Assembly: GCA_944321515.1 (NCBI GenBank)
Contig: CALULO010000006.1
Span: 1 to 64,000, forward strand
Reading direction: 5' to 3'
DNA from: an uncultured Atopobiaceae bacterium
GTDB lineage: Bacteria; Actinomycetota; Coriobacteriia; Coriobacteriales; Atopobiaceae
DNA: 64,000 nucleotides
Positions 36,999-45,427 of the stretch are shown piece by piece. The stretch's first letter is position 1. Each line of letters opens with the position of its first letter. Made by a program: the position numbers and the translations under genes. The notes under the pieces are model-generated. The model had not been told where the DNA came from, made no database searches, and saw only the letters and a list, made by a program, of their open reading frames with translations.

Positions 36999-37574
36999 TT
37001 ACTCCATCCCGGGGAATCCCGTCTGCCGCAGGGCCTCGTAGAGCACGACGGCGGCGGCGTTGGAGAGGTTGAGCGCGCTGATGCGATAGTCCTCGGGGTT
37101 CACGAAGTTGCCGCAGACGTCCTGTGCGAGCAGGGCCCGGTGGTCGGCGGGGGTGCCGGATTGCCACGACGCGGCGTTCTCGAGCGAGGCCGCGTCTGGC
37201 AGCATCGGGATGCGCTCACAGCACTCGGGCAGCGCCGCGAGGAGCTCCTCGGGAAGACCTACGCTCTCACACCCAAAGACTAGGTAGTCACCGTCTTGGT
37301 AGCGCGTCTCGGCGTAGGTGCGACGCGCCTTCTTGGTAAGCAGGTGCAGCCGTGCGTCGGGGCCTGCCGCGATGAGGAAATCCTCCCAGCTCTCATGGAT
37401 GGTTACGTCAAGGCTCTGCCAGTAGCCGAGGCCGGCGCGATGCAGGGCGCGCTCGTCCAGCGAGAACCCAAGTGGCTTCACGAGGTGCAGGCGCGCTCCC
37501 GTGACCACGCAGGTGCGTCCGATGTTCCCTGTGTTGGCCGGGATCTCCGGCGTTACCAGTACGACGTTGAGCAT
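36999..37574 (-). CDS. trmL: tRNA (cytidine(34)-2'-O)-methyltransferase
   Basis: This 191-residue SPOUT-fold methyltransferase modifies the wobble base of tRNA-Leu isoacceptors. It has LVTPEIPANTGNIGRTC at the N-terminus, the knot motifs LVFGCESVGLPEELL and RISALNLSNAAAVVLYEAL. The ATG at 37574 follows GGAGGGAGAGAC, which discounts an earlier in-frame start at 37619. Confidence 0.94.
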   Translation of the reverse strand: MLNVVLVTPEIPANTGNIGRTCVVTGARLHLVKPLGFSLDERALHRAGLGYWQSLDVTIHESWEDFLIAAGPDARLHLLTKKARRTYAETRYQDGDYLVFGCESVGLPEELLAALPECCERIPMLPDAASLENAASWQSGTPADHRALLAQDVCGNFVNPEDYRISALNLSNAAAVVLYEALRQTGFPGME

Positions 37575-37625
37575 GTCTCTCCCTCCCGGGCAGGTCCTGC
37601 GGGCGCCGCGTGTGCACAAAACCGG

Positions 37626-37835
37626 CCTTCGTGATGTGAGAACGGATTCTACTGTGCACTGGGGTGCTTCGTGAGGTGGGATTTTTGGCCTCGGTGGGGT
37701 AGTCCGATCGTCAAACCGCAGGAAAGAACAACAACTAGGTATTCAAATGGACGTGCGTGGCACATATTCCCACCTCACGAAGGGCCCCAACACGCGAAAA
37801 AGGGCGGATTCACCTCACGAAGGGCCCCAACATGC
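37626..37835. repeat. 40-bp-period repeats in two opposed pairs
   Basis: CCTTCGTGATGTGAG (37626) and GCTTCGTGAGGTGGG (37666) are 40 bases apart; the reverse-oriented CACCTCACGAAGGGCCCCAA appears at 37771 and 37811, again 40 apart. The two pairs face outward from a centre near 37725. The layout parallels the 42-bp array at 24.06-24.42 kb, with a different core. The rest of 37575-38070 has no gene. Confidence 0.85.
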
Positions 37836-38004
37836 GGGTCTATCGCGCGATTTCATGCACACGGGCCGGCCGCACGGATAAGCAGGTCCGTCCCATGCAA
37901 GGCCCCATATACGGTTCTCAGGGTCGAGCTGCGGTGCCGCGGCCTGGGCCGAGCAGTCTCGGGGGCCTGGGCGTGCTCTGCTCACGCCTTTGCGGCACGC
38001 CCGC

Positions 38005-38010
38005 TATAAT
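38005..38010 (+). promoter_or_regulatory. -10 box of the deformylase-like gene
   Basis: A perfect TATAAT lies 61 bases before the start codon; no convincing -35 is seen. Confidence 0.5.
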
Positions 38011-38070
38011 TGCCTCTGCAAAACCGCAGGAAGCGCCGGATAGGAAGGCGCCCAGCCGAAAGGGAGTCCC

Positions 38071-38490
38071 ATGATCAAGGACCTGGTGAAGGACGAGGCC
38101 ATTCTCTCCACGCCGTGCGAGCCCGCTACCGCCGAGGACGCCGAGGTTGTTACCGACCTCGTGGACACGCTTGCCTCCATCGACGACGCCGTCTGCCTTG
38201 CCGCCAACCAGATTGGTGTGACCAAGGCCGTCATCGCCTACCAGGATGACAACGACCAGGTTCACGTGATGCTCAACCCGAAGATCCTGATGGGCCTCGG
38301 CGGCGCCAAGGTCGTGGAGAGCTGCCTCACCCACGAGGAGGAGACGCGCGTGACGCGCTTCGCCAAGATCAAGGTGTCCTTCGACGAGCTCGTGGACGGC
38401 CAGCTCAAGACGCGTCGCCGCGACTACGTGGGCTGGACGGCCCAGATGATTCAGCACATGGTCGACCACTGCAAGGGCAAGCTCATCTAG
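38071..38490 (+). CDS. Peptide deformylase-like protein with altered metal motif
   Basis: The 139-residue protein follows the peptide deformylase fold order: motif 1 CLAANQIGV (GxGxAAxQ in active enzymes), motif 2 VVESCLTHEEETRV with the metal Cys85 (EGCLS normally), and motif 3 QHMVDH instead of QHExDH. Both histidines (129, 133) are kept, but the catalytic Glu is Met130, read directly from CAC ATG GTC GAC CAC. The family otherwise removes N-formyl from new proteins. Either this is a non-catalytic paralogue or an enzyme with a relocated base. A standard deformylase gene may lie elsewhere. The start follows CGAAAGGGAGTCCC. Confidence 0.85.
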   Translation: MIKDLVKDEAILSTPCEPATAEDAEVVTDLVDTLASIDDAVCLAANQIGVTKAVIAYQDDNDQVHVMLNPKILMGLGGAKVVESCLTHEEETRVTRFAKIKVSFDELVDGQLKTRRRDYVGWTAQMIQHMVDHCKGKLI

Positions 38491-38538
38491 GACCCCTAGA
38501 GCCTGCGGGCATATCCGACGGGCATCCGCGCAAGGGGC

Positions 38539-38574
38539 GGGGGCGGGCTGCGGCGTGTGCCGCGTCCCGCCCCC
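38539..38574. terminator. Terminator-like hairpin between convergent genes
   Basis: GGGGGCGGG and CCCGCCCCC close an inner GCGGC/GCCGC stem, placed between the deformylase-like gene and nth, which converge. Confidence 0.65.
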
Positions 38575-38580
38575 GTTGTG

Positions 38581-39243
38581 CTAGCAGCGGTGTGCGCTCG
38601 GGCAGATGTCCTCGAGGACGCAGCCCTCGCACTTGGGCCCGCGTGCCGTGCAGGTGTCGCGCCCATGCTTGATCCACTGGTGGTTGACTGGGCCCCAGAG
38701 CTCGCGAGGCAGCAGGCGAAGCAGGTCCTGCTCGGTCTTGAGGGGCTCCTTCTCGTGCGTCTTGGGCGAGAGCGCCAGGCGGTGTGCGATGCGGTTGACG
38801 TGCGTGTCCACCGCGATTCCCTCAACGATGCCAAAGCCCACGTTGAGAACGATGTTTGCCGTCTTGCGGCCCACGCCGGGCAGACGTGTGAGCTCCTCCA
38901 TCGTGTGCGGCACCTCGCCGCCAAACTCAGAGACGATCATCTGCGCGCACTCCACGCAGTGTCGCGCCTTGCTCTTGTAGAAGCCGAGGCTGTGAATGTA
39001 CTCGGCAACCTCCTCCGGCGAGGCCGCCGCCATGGCCTCCGGGGTGGGGAAGTGCTCAAAGAGCGCCGGCGTAACCTTGTTGACCTGCGCGTCGGTGGTC
39101 TGTGCGGAGAGCAGCACGGATATCGTCAGTCGAAACGGGCTCCTGTGGTCGAGGAAGCACTCGACGGGTCCGTACTTCTGGTCAAGGCGCCGGCACACCT
39201 CGACGGCACGCTCCACCTTGGCCTGCTTTGTCTCTCTGGGCAT
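38581..39243 (-). CDS. nth: Endonuclease III
   Basis: This 220-residue DNA glycosylase/AP lyase for oxidised pyrimidines has the helix-hairpin-helix LTRLPGVGRKTANIVLNVGFG, the catalytic Asp in VDTHVNRIAHRL, and the [4Fe-4S] loop with C-x6-C-x2-C-x5-C at the C-terminus (CTARGPKCEGCVLEDIC). The ATG at 39243 follows AGAGAGGAGGGGC. Confidence 0.96.
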   Translation of the reverse strand: MPRETKQAKVERAVEVCRRLDQKYGPVECFLDHRSPFRLTISVLLSAQTTDAQVNKVTPALFEHFPTPEAMAAASPEEVAEYIHSLGFYKSKARHCVECAQMIVSEFGGEVPHTMEELTRLPGVGRKTANIVLNVGFGIVEGIAVDTHVNRIAHRLALSPKTHEKEPLKTEQDLLRLLPRELWGPVNHQWIKHGRDTCTARGPKCEGCVLEDICPSAHRC

Positions 39244-39370
39244 GGCCCCTCCTCTCTCTGCACCAAGATGGTACCCCGCCTTCACTCCGTGCAATACTTG
39301 GCTTCTGCAGGGTCTTTGCGGGAGGGGTGGGAGTCCCGTGATCATCCCAACGGGAACGCTCTCTTGCATG

Positions 39371-39450
39371 AGTTCAATTCTGGTTGTGATAGAGTGTGCA
39401 CCATTGAACTTATCGACGTGACAAGTTCAATTTAGGCTCCAAATTGAACT
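39371..39450 (+). promoter_or_regulatory. Cluster of AGTTCAAT/ATTGAACT operator half-sites
   Basis: Four half-sites lie at 39371 (AGTTCAATT), 39403 (ATTGAACTT), 39423 (AAGTTCAATTT) and 39441 (AAATTGAACT). They form two overlapping palindromes: ATTGAACTT/AAGTTCAAT, and the perfect 10-base arms AGTTCAATTT/AAATTGAACT 7 bases apart. TTGAAC at 39404 can serve as a -35, with a -10 falling in the next half-site, so binding would block transcription. Confidence 0.75.
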
Positions 39451-39462
39451 GAGAGGGGCGAG

Positions 39463-40998
39463 ATGGCGGAGGAGACCTTTGCGGAGCGGCTGCGGCAGGC
39501 TATGGCCGAGCGCGGCCTCAAGCAGTCCGACCTCATCCACGCGGCTGCGGAGCTTGGTGAAAAGCTTGGAAAAAGCCAGGTCAGCCAATACGTGAGTGGA
39601 AAGGTTACGCCTCGCTCAGACGCCTGCGCCCTGATTGCCGCCATCCTGGGCGTGGACGCCGGCTGGCTCGCCACGGGCGCGGGCGCGCCAGGCACAGACT
39701 CCGCCGCGGCACGAGCTGCCGCGCGGCCTGAGACCGCCGCCCAGCCCACCACATCTTTCGCCACAAAGAGGAGTTCAGCCATGCGTGAGTTCAAGAAGTC
39801 GTCCAAGCTCGAGAACGTGCTCTATGACGTCCGCGGTCCCGTTGTCGACGAGGCGGCCCGGATGGAGGCCGAGGGCCAGCGCATCCTCAAGCTCAACATC
39901 GGCAACCCCGCCCCCTTCGGCTTCCGGGCCCCCGACGAGGTCATCCACGACATGCGCCAGCAGCTTACGGACTGCGAGGGCTACTCGGACTCGCGCGGGC
40001 TCTTCTCGGCGCGCAAGGCCATCATGCAGTACGCCCAGCTCAAGCACCTGCCCAACGTGGACATGGACGGCATCTACACCGGCAACGGGGTCTCCGAGCT
40101 CATCCAGCTCTGCATGCAGGCGCTGTTGGACAACGGCGACGAGATCCTCATCCCCGCGCCGGACTACCCGCTCTGGACCGCCTGCGCCACGCTTGCCGGC
40201 GGCACGCCCGTCCACTACCTCTGCGACGAGCAGGCCGACTGGTTCCCCGACCTCGCGGACATGGAGTCCAAGGTCACGGACCGCACCAAGGCCATCGTGG
40301 TCATCAACCCCAACAACCCCACCGGGGCCGTGTACCCGCGCGAGGTGCTCGAGGGAATCGTCGAGATCGCCCGTCGCCACCAGCTCATGATCTTCTCGGA
40401 CGAGATCTACGACCGCCTCTGCATGGACGGCGAGAAGCACGTGTCCATTGCAAGCCTGGCGCCAGACCTGTTCTGCGTCACCTTCTCCGGGCTCTCCAAG
40501 TCCCACATGGTGGCCGGCTACCGCGTGGGCTGGATGATCCTCTCGGGCAACAAGCGCTGCGCGAAGGACTTCATGTACGGCATCAACATGCTCTCCAACA
40601 TGCGCCTCTGCTCCAACGTGCCGGCACAGTCCATAGTGCAGACGGCGCTCGGCGGCTACCAGAGCGTGGAGCGCTACGTAGAGCCCGGCGGGCGCGTCTA
40701 CGAGCAGCGCAACTACGTCTACGAGGCGCTCAACGCCATCGACGGCATCACGGCGGTCAAGCCCAAGGCCGCGTTCTACATCTTCCCGAAGATCGATGTC
40801 AAGAAATTCAACATCACCGACGACGAGCAGTTCGTCCTGGACCTGCTGCACGAGAAGCGCATCCTCGTCACGCGCGGCGGCGGCTTCAACTGGCCGGAGC
40901 CCGACCACTTCCGTGTTGTCTACCTGCCGCGCATGGAGGTGCTCCGCGAGTGCATGGAGGACCTGGCCGACTTCCTGTCCCACTACCGGCAGCGCTAG
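39463..40998 (+). CDS. alaA: XRE helix-turn-helix domain fused to AlaA-type aminotransferase
   Basis: The 511-residue frame has two parts. Residues about 1-70 are a Cro/CI-type HTH (FAERLRQAMAERGLKQSDL; SQVSQYVSGKVTPRSDACALIAAIL), then an Ala-rich linker. From Met107 on it matches E. coli AlaA closely over its full 405 residues: SSKLENVLYDVRGPVVDEA, NIGNPAPFGFRAPDE, NPNNPTGAVY and the PLP lysine in FSGLSKSHMVAGYR (Lys346, equal to Lys240 counted from Met107). It should make alanine from pyruvate and glutamate. AAAGAGGAG sits just before the Met107 codon at 39781, so the enzyme may also be made without the HTH. The HTH probably binds the operator cluster upstream. Confidence 0.9.
   Translation: MAEETFAERLRQAMAERGLKQSDLIHAAAELGEKLGKSQVSQYVSGKVTPRSDACALIAAILGVDAGWLATGAGAPGTDSAAARAAARPETAAQPTTSFATKRSSAMREFKKSSKLENVLYDVRGPVVDEAARMEAEGQRILKLNIGNPAPFGFRAPDEVIHDMRQQLTDCEGYSDSRGLFSARKAIMQYAQLKHLPNVDMDGIYTGNGVSELIQLCMQALLDNGDEILIPAPDYPLWTACATLAGGTPVHYLCDEQADWFPDLADMESKVTDRTKAIVVINPNNPTGAVYPREVLEGIVEIARRHQLMIFSDEIYDRLCMDGEKHVSIASLAPDLFCVTFSGLSKSHMVAGYRVGWMILSGNKRCAKDFMYGINMLSNMRLCSNVPAQSIVQTALGGYQSVERYVEPGGRVYEQRNYVYEALNAIDGITAVKPKAAFYIFPKIDVKKFNITDDEQFVLDLLHEKRILVTRGGGFNWPEPDHFRVVYLPRMEVLRECMEDLADFLSHYRQR
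39765..39783 (+). promoter_or_regulatory. Internal ribosome binding site and start codon within the HTH-alaA fusion
   Basis: AAAGAGGAG ends 7 bases before ATG at 39781, which begins exactly where the AlaA family normally starts. The frame is shared with the longer HTH-containing product. Confidence 0.7.
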
Positions 40999-41225
40999 GG
41001 TCGTCGGCGCCCTGGGCGGTTCCCGGCGAGCGCGGCGGCCCCAGGCCAGGCATCCTGTCCCTCGGGCGCCGACTCGCCGCGCGCCTGCCGCTCGGCAACG
41101 GACCGGATGAGGTCGTAGTAGCCTGTCAGCGCCGCAAACGGCATGAACTGCGCGGCGCGGTCCGCGTGACGGCGCCCGTCTGTGGTGTGGTTTGCTCGGC
41201 GCCGCGGCGCCCCCTGCTCACTCAT
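40995..41225 (-). CDS. YolD-like small protein partner of the Y-family polymerase
   Basis: The 76-residue protein has DRAAQFMPFAALTGYYDLI, the core recognised in short proteins encoded beside UmuC/DinB-type polymerases in Gram-positives. It overlaps the polymerase gene by 8 bases and the aminotransferase stop by 4 bases (convergent). The rest is polar and low in complexity. Its role is unproven; linkage suggests it modulates the polymerase. Confidence 0.75.
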   Translation of the reverse strand: MSEQGAPRRRANHTTDGRRHADRAAQFMPFAALTGYYDLIRSVAERQARGESAPEGQDAWPGAAALAGNRPGRRRP

Positions 41226-42552
41226 GGTGTCCTCCCACCTGCTTGTTTCGCTCTCGTCCCGTTGCCCCTGGTCGGTAGCTCAGACCTCGAACCAGCGCGT
41301 TCTTGCCAAAGCGACGCTTGACCGCTAGGGTTGCCTGCGCCAGGCTCCGCTCGCTCTTCTCGGCCGCTACGTTCGTGAAGAGCGTGAGGTCTGCGAACTC
41401 CACCGGCACGAGCTCGCCGAGCGCTATGTTGATGCGCCTCACGGGGCGGTTGGGGTCTACCGCCTCCGAGAAGAGCTCGACGAAGCGCTTTGTGATGACG
41501 CTGCGCGAGTCCGTGGTCGCCGCGAGCTTGCGCGACGCGCCGGCCCCCTCCGCCGCGCGCCCTATCAGCCGCGTGCCGTGTTCGCCGACGAACCGCTCGG
41601 TTGGGGGTGCGGCGCCCTCCTCGTCCCAGGCACGACGGACGTGCGCGTAGCCCACGTACAGCGAGAGGCGCCCGCAGGCCAGCTGCTTGTCCACGAGGTC
41701 GAGCACGAGGGAGTCCACCATCTCGCGTAGCACCACGAGCGCCTCCTCGAACTCGTAGTCCCGCGCGAGCACCTGGCCGTTGCCGATGGAGTGCGCTCGG
41801 GGCCTATAGGCCTGGATCTCCGCTATGGTGCAGGGCTCGATTCCCCACGCGTGGTCTATGAGCAGCTCCGCGTTGATGCCGAACTCCTCGTAGAGCCGCT
41901 CCTCCGGCAGGAGGGCCACCTCCCCCAGGCTCGTGGCGCCCATCGCCGCGAGCCGTCGCGCGATGCCCGGGCCGATGCCCCAGATGTCCGTGATGGGACG
42001 GTGCGGCCATATGACGCACTTGAAGCGCTCCTCGTCGAGCTCCCCGATGTTGTCCGGCGCGTGCTTGGCCGTGACGTCAAGCGCCACCTTTGCCAGAAAG
42101 AGGTTGGGCCCGACGCCCGCCGTGGCGCAGATGCCCGTCCTGTGGCGGACGAGGCCTATGAGCTCCACGGCCAGCTCGCGTGGCGTCTTTCCGTAGAGCG
42201 CCAGGTAGGGACCCACGTCTATGAAGCACTCGTCCACCGAGTACACGTGGATGTCCTCCGGCGAGAAGTACCTCAGGTAGAGGGCGTAGATCTGCGCCGA
42301 GACCTCCATGTAGCGACGCATGCGCGGGCGCGCCATCTCGTAGTCGATGCCGTCCGGAATCTCAAAGAGGCGGCAGCGGTTGCGCACGCCCAGGGCCTTC
42401 ATGGCCGGGGAGATGGCCAGGCAGATGGTCTTCTCGCCGCGTGACGGGTCCGCCACCACGAGGCGCCGCTCAAAGGGGTCGTACCCACGGTCCACGCACT
42501 CGACCGAGGCGTAGAAGCACTTGAGGTCGACACAGAGGTAGGCGTGGTCCAC
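41218..42552 (-). CDS. Y-family DNA polymerase (UmuC/DinB-like)
   Basis: The translesion polymerase, 444 residues from the GTG at 42552, has YLCVDLKCFYASVECVDRG with the first metal Asp, VYSVDECFIDVG with the catalytic Asp-Glu pair, GVGPNLFLAKVALDVTAK, and the DIWGIGPGIARRLAAMG helix-hairpin-helix, followed by a little-finger domain. GGGAGCTGACC precedes the GTG; an upstream in-frame ATG at 42603 lacks such a site. Two LexA-like boxes upstream suggest SOS control. It is paired with the YolD-like gene. Confidence 0.9.
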   Translation of the reverse strand: MDHAYLCVDLKCFYASVECVDRGYDPFERRLVVADPSRGEKTICLAISPAMKALGVRNRCRLFEIPDGIDYEMARPRMRRYMEVSAQIYALYLRYFSPEDIHVYSVDECFIDVGPYLALYGKTPRELAVELIGLVRHRTGICATAGVGPNLFLAKVALDVTAKHAPDNIGELDEERFKCVIWPHRPITDIWGIGPGIARRLAAMGATSLGEVALLPEERLYEEFGINAELLIDHAWGIEPCTIAEIQAYRPRAHSIGNGQVLARDYEFEEALVVLREMVDSLVLDLVDKQLACGRLSLYVGYAHVRRAWDEEGAAPPTERFVGEHGTRLIGRAAEGAGASRKLAATTDSRSVITKRFVELFSEAVDPNRPVRRINIALGELVPVEFADLTLFTNVAAEKSERSLAQATLAVKRRFGKNALVRGLSYRPGATGRERNKQVGGHHE

Positions 42553-42577
42553 GGTCAGCTCCCTTCGGCACTTCCAC

Positions 42578-42589
42578 AAACACGTGTTC
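42578..42589 (-). promoter_or_regulatory. LexA-like box 1 upstream of the Y-family polymerase
   Basis: AAACACGTGTTC differs by one base from the Gram-positive SOS box GAAC-N4-GTTC. It lies 26 bases before the GTG start. Confidence 0.45.
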
Positions 42590-42657
42590 TTGTCGCCTCC
42601 CATCTTGAACCGACAACCGGACAGAAACCGCCCCTCGCCGCTCCGTCACAAATACTG

Positions 42658-42669
42658 CAACACTTGTTC
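42658..42669 (-). promoter_or_regulatory. LexA-like box 2 in the polymerase/thpR divergent gap
   Basis: CAACACTTGTTC also differs from GAAC-N4-GTTC by one base and lies beside a possible minus-strand -10 (TATTTG). Confidence 0.45.
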
Positions 42670-42779
42670 TGGTAGTCTGACGGGAGAGCCGGAGGGGACG
42701 GTGCACTGCGGGCTCGCGAGGGGAGCACGATGGTCGGGAAGGGCCTGAAGGGCGCGCTCCCGGCGGCCAGGCGGGTCGG

Positions 42780-43319
42780 ATGGGAGGCGTTGTGAGAGCG
42801 TTCGTTGCCCTTGAGCTGCCGAAGGCGTTTGCGGACGAGCTCGCGGGACTTTCGCACGCCCTGGCGGCAACGTGCGAGGGGCGCTTTGTCCAAGAGGGAA
42901 GCCACCACCTGACGCTGGCGTTTCTCGGCGAGGTGGGGGAGGCGGAGGCGCGGCTTGCGATGGACGCGCTCGACGCGGCGTGCACGTGTGCGGGCCCCGT
43001 GAGGCTTGTGGCCGAGGGACTCGGCACGTTCGGGCGCGGACGCGGCGTCACGCTTTGGCTGGGGGTGCGGCGTACAGACGAGCTTGCCGACCTTGCGGCA
43101 CGCGTGCGTGGCGAGCTTGCGGCGCGCGGCCTTTCCTATGACGAGAAGGACTTCCTGCCGCACGTGACGCTCGCGCGGCGGGCGCGCCTCCCGCGCTCGG
43201 CGTTGGAGGGGCTTGCCTTCCCCCGGCCCGACGAGGCTGCGCGCGTCACCCTCTTCCGCAGCATCCTGGAGCCGGAGGGTGCCCGCTACAAGCCGCTCTA
43301 CTCGGTGAACCTGGGGTAG
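42780..43319 (+). CDS. thpR: RNA 2',3'-cyclic phosphodiesterase (2'-5' RNA ligase family)
   Basis: The 179-residue 2H phosphoesterase has two HxT motifs, HHLTLAFLGEV and LPHVTLARR, spaced as in LigT/ThpR, plus RAFVALELPKAF at the front. It opens 2',3'-cyclic phosphates of RNA. The start may be the ATG at 42780 or the GTG at 42792; GGGAGG lies between them. It is divergent from the SOS-type polymerase gene. Confidence 0.92.
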   Translation: MGGVVRAFVALELPKAFADELAGLSHALAATCEGRFVQEGSHHLTLAFLGEVGEAEARLAMDALDAACTCAGPVRLVAEGLGTFGRGRGVTLWLGVRRTDELADLAARVRGELAARGLSYDEKDFLPHVTLARRARLPRSALEGLAFPRPDEAARVTLFRSILEPEGARYKPLYSVNLG

Positions 43320-43367
43320 CGCGCGACGGGAGAGTCATGGGGAGGGCCCGTGGGCGAGGCGTGTCCG

Positions 43368-45284
43368 CTACGCCCCGGACCCCGCTCCCGTGGCCTCGGC
43401 GATTCGTGCCAGGAAGAGCTCGCCGTAGCGCTCGGCCTTCTTGGCGCCCACGCCGGAGACGCCGAGCAGGCCCTCGAGGTCGCGCGGGCGCTTGGCGCAC
43501 ATGTCCACGAGCGTGGCGTTGTTGAAGATGAAGTACGCCGGCACCCCCTGCTCGCGCGCGAGCTCGCCGCGAAGCTCGGCAAGCTCGTCGTAGAGCGCGC
43601 GTCCAAGCTCGTCCAGCTCGGAGACGTCCGTGGCGGCGCGTGCCTTGTCCGGCGCGACAGGGACCCGTGCCACCCGTGGGGTGCCGCGCGCCACCTTGAG
43701 CACAAACGGCTCGTCCCAGGGTGCCTCTCGCCGGAGGAACGCGCCGGACGCCCCGGAGAGGCCGACGGTGGGGTAGTCGCCGGCGGTCCGTGCGAGCACC
43801 CCGCGAAAGACCAGCTCGTCGATAAGTGCCCGGATGCGGCGCGCCGGCACGTCAGCCATGATGCCGTAGGTCGAGAGCGAGTCGAATCCGCGTCGCAGCA
43901 CGCGCTCCGCCCGCGAGCCGCGCAGCACGTCCACGATCGCCGCCGCGCCCGCGCTCTGGTGGCGCTGGGCCATGCGAGCCACGCAGCTCACCACCTTGAG
44001 TGTGTCGGTGGTGGCGTCAACCTCCTCGAAGTCCGTGAGGCAGTTCGAGCAGTTCCCGCAGTACGCGGGCGCCTCCTCGCCAAAGTAGCGCAGGATGAAG
44101 GCGCGCAGACAGTCCGTGGTAGTGGCGTAGAAGACCATCTGGCGGAGGCGCTCGGCGTCGCGCTCGGCTAGCTGGGCGCGCTGCTCCTCGCTGAGGTCCT
44201 CGCGCGGCTCGCTGCGGGAGAGGAGGAACTCCGCGGTGTGGACGTCGCCGGGGGAGTAGAGCAGCAGGCAGTCCGCACGCGTTCCGTCGCGTCCGGCGCG
44301 GCCCGCCTCCTGGTAGTAGTTCTCCAGGCTGAGGGGCAGGTTGTAGTGGACCACGTAGCCCACGTTGGACTTGTCGATGCCCATGCCGAAGGCGTTGGTG
44401 GCCACCATCACACGGCGCCGGTCGTAGAGGAAGTCGTCCTGGTTGCGAGAGCGCTCCTCGGCCGTGAGGCCGGCGTGGTAGCGCGTGGCGAGAAGCCCCT
44501 CGTCCCGAAGCGTGTCGCAGACCTCCTCCACGGCGCGGCGGCTCGAGCAGTAGACGATGCCCGAGCGCTCCGCGCGCTCCCGGCAGAAGGCCACGAGTGC
44601 CCGGTCCTTCTGGGCGCGACTGCTCGGGCGGGCCACGGCGAAGCTCAGGTTGGGCCGGTCAAAGCTGGCGAGCACCACAAACGGGTCGCGCAGGCCAAGC
44701 GCAGAGCGGATGTCCTCTCGGACCGTGCGGGTGGCGGTGGCCGTGAGCGCCATGACGGGCGGCCGGACGGGCAGGGCGTCTAGGAAGTCAATGATGTGCT
44801 GGTAGCTGGGGCGGAAGTCGTTGCCCCACTGGGAGATGCAGTGCGCCTCGTCCACGGCGAGAAGGGCTACGCCGCGCACGGGGAGGGCCTGGAGGAAGGC
44901 GGGGTCGCCGAGGCGCTCCGGTGCCACGTAGACGAGCGCGAGCGTCCCGTCGGAAATGCCGCGCAGCACCCCTGCGCGCTCCGAGGCGGAGAGGGTCGAG
45001 TTGAGGTAGCTCGCCGCCACGCCTGCCTGGCGCAGCGCGCCCACCTGGTCGGCCATGAGGGAGATGAGCGGCGAGACCACGAGCGTGACGCCGGCACGTC
45101 GCGCGGCCAGCACGAGGGCTGGCACCTGGTAGCAGATGGACTTACCCGCCGAGGTGGGCATCACGGCTAGGACGTCGCGCCCGGAGAGCGCCGCGTCCAC
45201 GATCTCGGCCTGGTGCGGCCGGAAGGACTCGTAGCCGAAGGTGGTCTTGAGCACGCCGAGGGGCGTGGGTGAGGGTGCGGTCAT
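43368..45284 (-). CDS. recQ: ATP-dependent DNA helicase RecQ
   Basis: The 638-residue helicase has a Q-motif region (FGYESFRPHQAEIV), Walker A MPTSAGKSICYQ, Walker B AVDEAHCISQWGNDFR, motif V/VI VATNAFGMGIDKSNV and YYQEAGRAGRDG, the RQC zinc cluster (CLRAFILRYFGEEAPAYCGNCSNC, given in parts) and a C-terminal HRDC domain. The ATG at 45284 follows GGGAGCCCC; the open frame extends further upstream without a family match. Confidence 0.95.
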   Translation of the reverse strand: MTAPSPTPLGVLKTTFGYESFRPHQAEIVDAALSGRDVLAVMPTSAGKSICYQVPALVLAARRAGVTLVVSPLISLMADQVGALRQAGVAASYLNSTLSASERAGVLRGISDGTLALVYVAPERLGDPAFLQALPVRGVALLAVDEAHCISQWGNDFRPSYQHIIDFLDALPVRPPVMALTATATRTVREDIRSALGLRDPFVVLASFDRPNLSFAVARPSSRAQKDRALVAFCRERAERSGIVYCSSRRAVEEVCDTLRDEGLLATRYHAGLTAEERSRNQDDFLYDRRRVMVATNAFGMGIDKSNVGYVVHYNLPLSLENYYQEAGRAGRDGTRADCLLLYSPGDVHTAEFLLSRSEPREDLSEEQRAQLAERDAERLRQMVFYATTTDCLRAFILRYFGEEAPAYCGNCSNCLTDFEEVDATTDTLKVVSCVARMAQRHQSAGAAAIVDVLRGSRAERVLRRGFDSLSTYGIMADVPARRIRALIDELVFRGVLARTAGDYPTVGLSGASGAFLRREAPWDEPFVLKVARGTPRVARVPVAPDKARAATDVSELDELGRALYDELAELRGELAREQGVPAYFIFNNATLVDMCAKRPRDLEGLLGVSGVGAKKAERYGELFLARIAEATGAGSGA

Positions 45285-45427
45285 GGGGCTCCCGGGTTGT
45301 ATGGGTCTTCTCGCCCCATTATGCGCCTCGGGCAGGACGCCGGAACGGGCCCGGGCCGCCCCATGAGCGCGGGCTGCGGCTGTCGTCCGGCGCCCGGCCC
45401 AGGGCGCGGTGCGACGGCGCCTCGACC

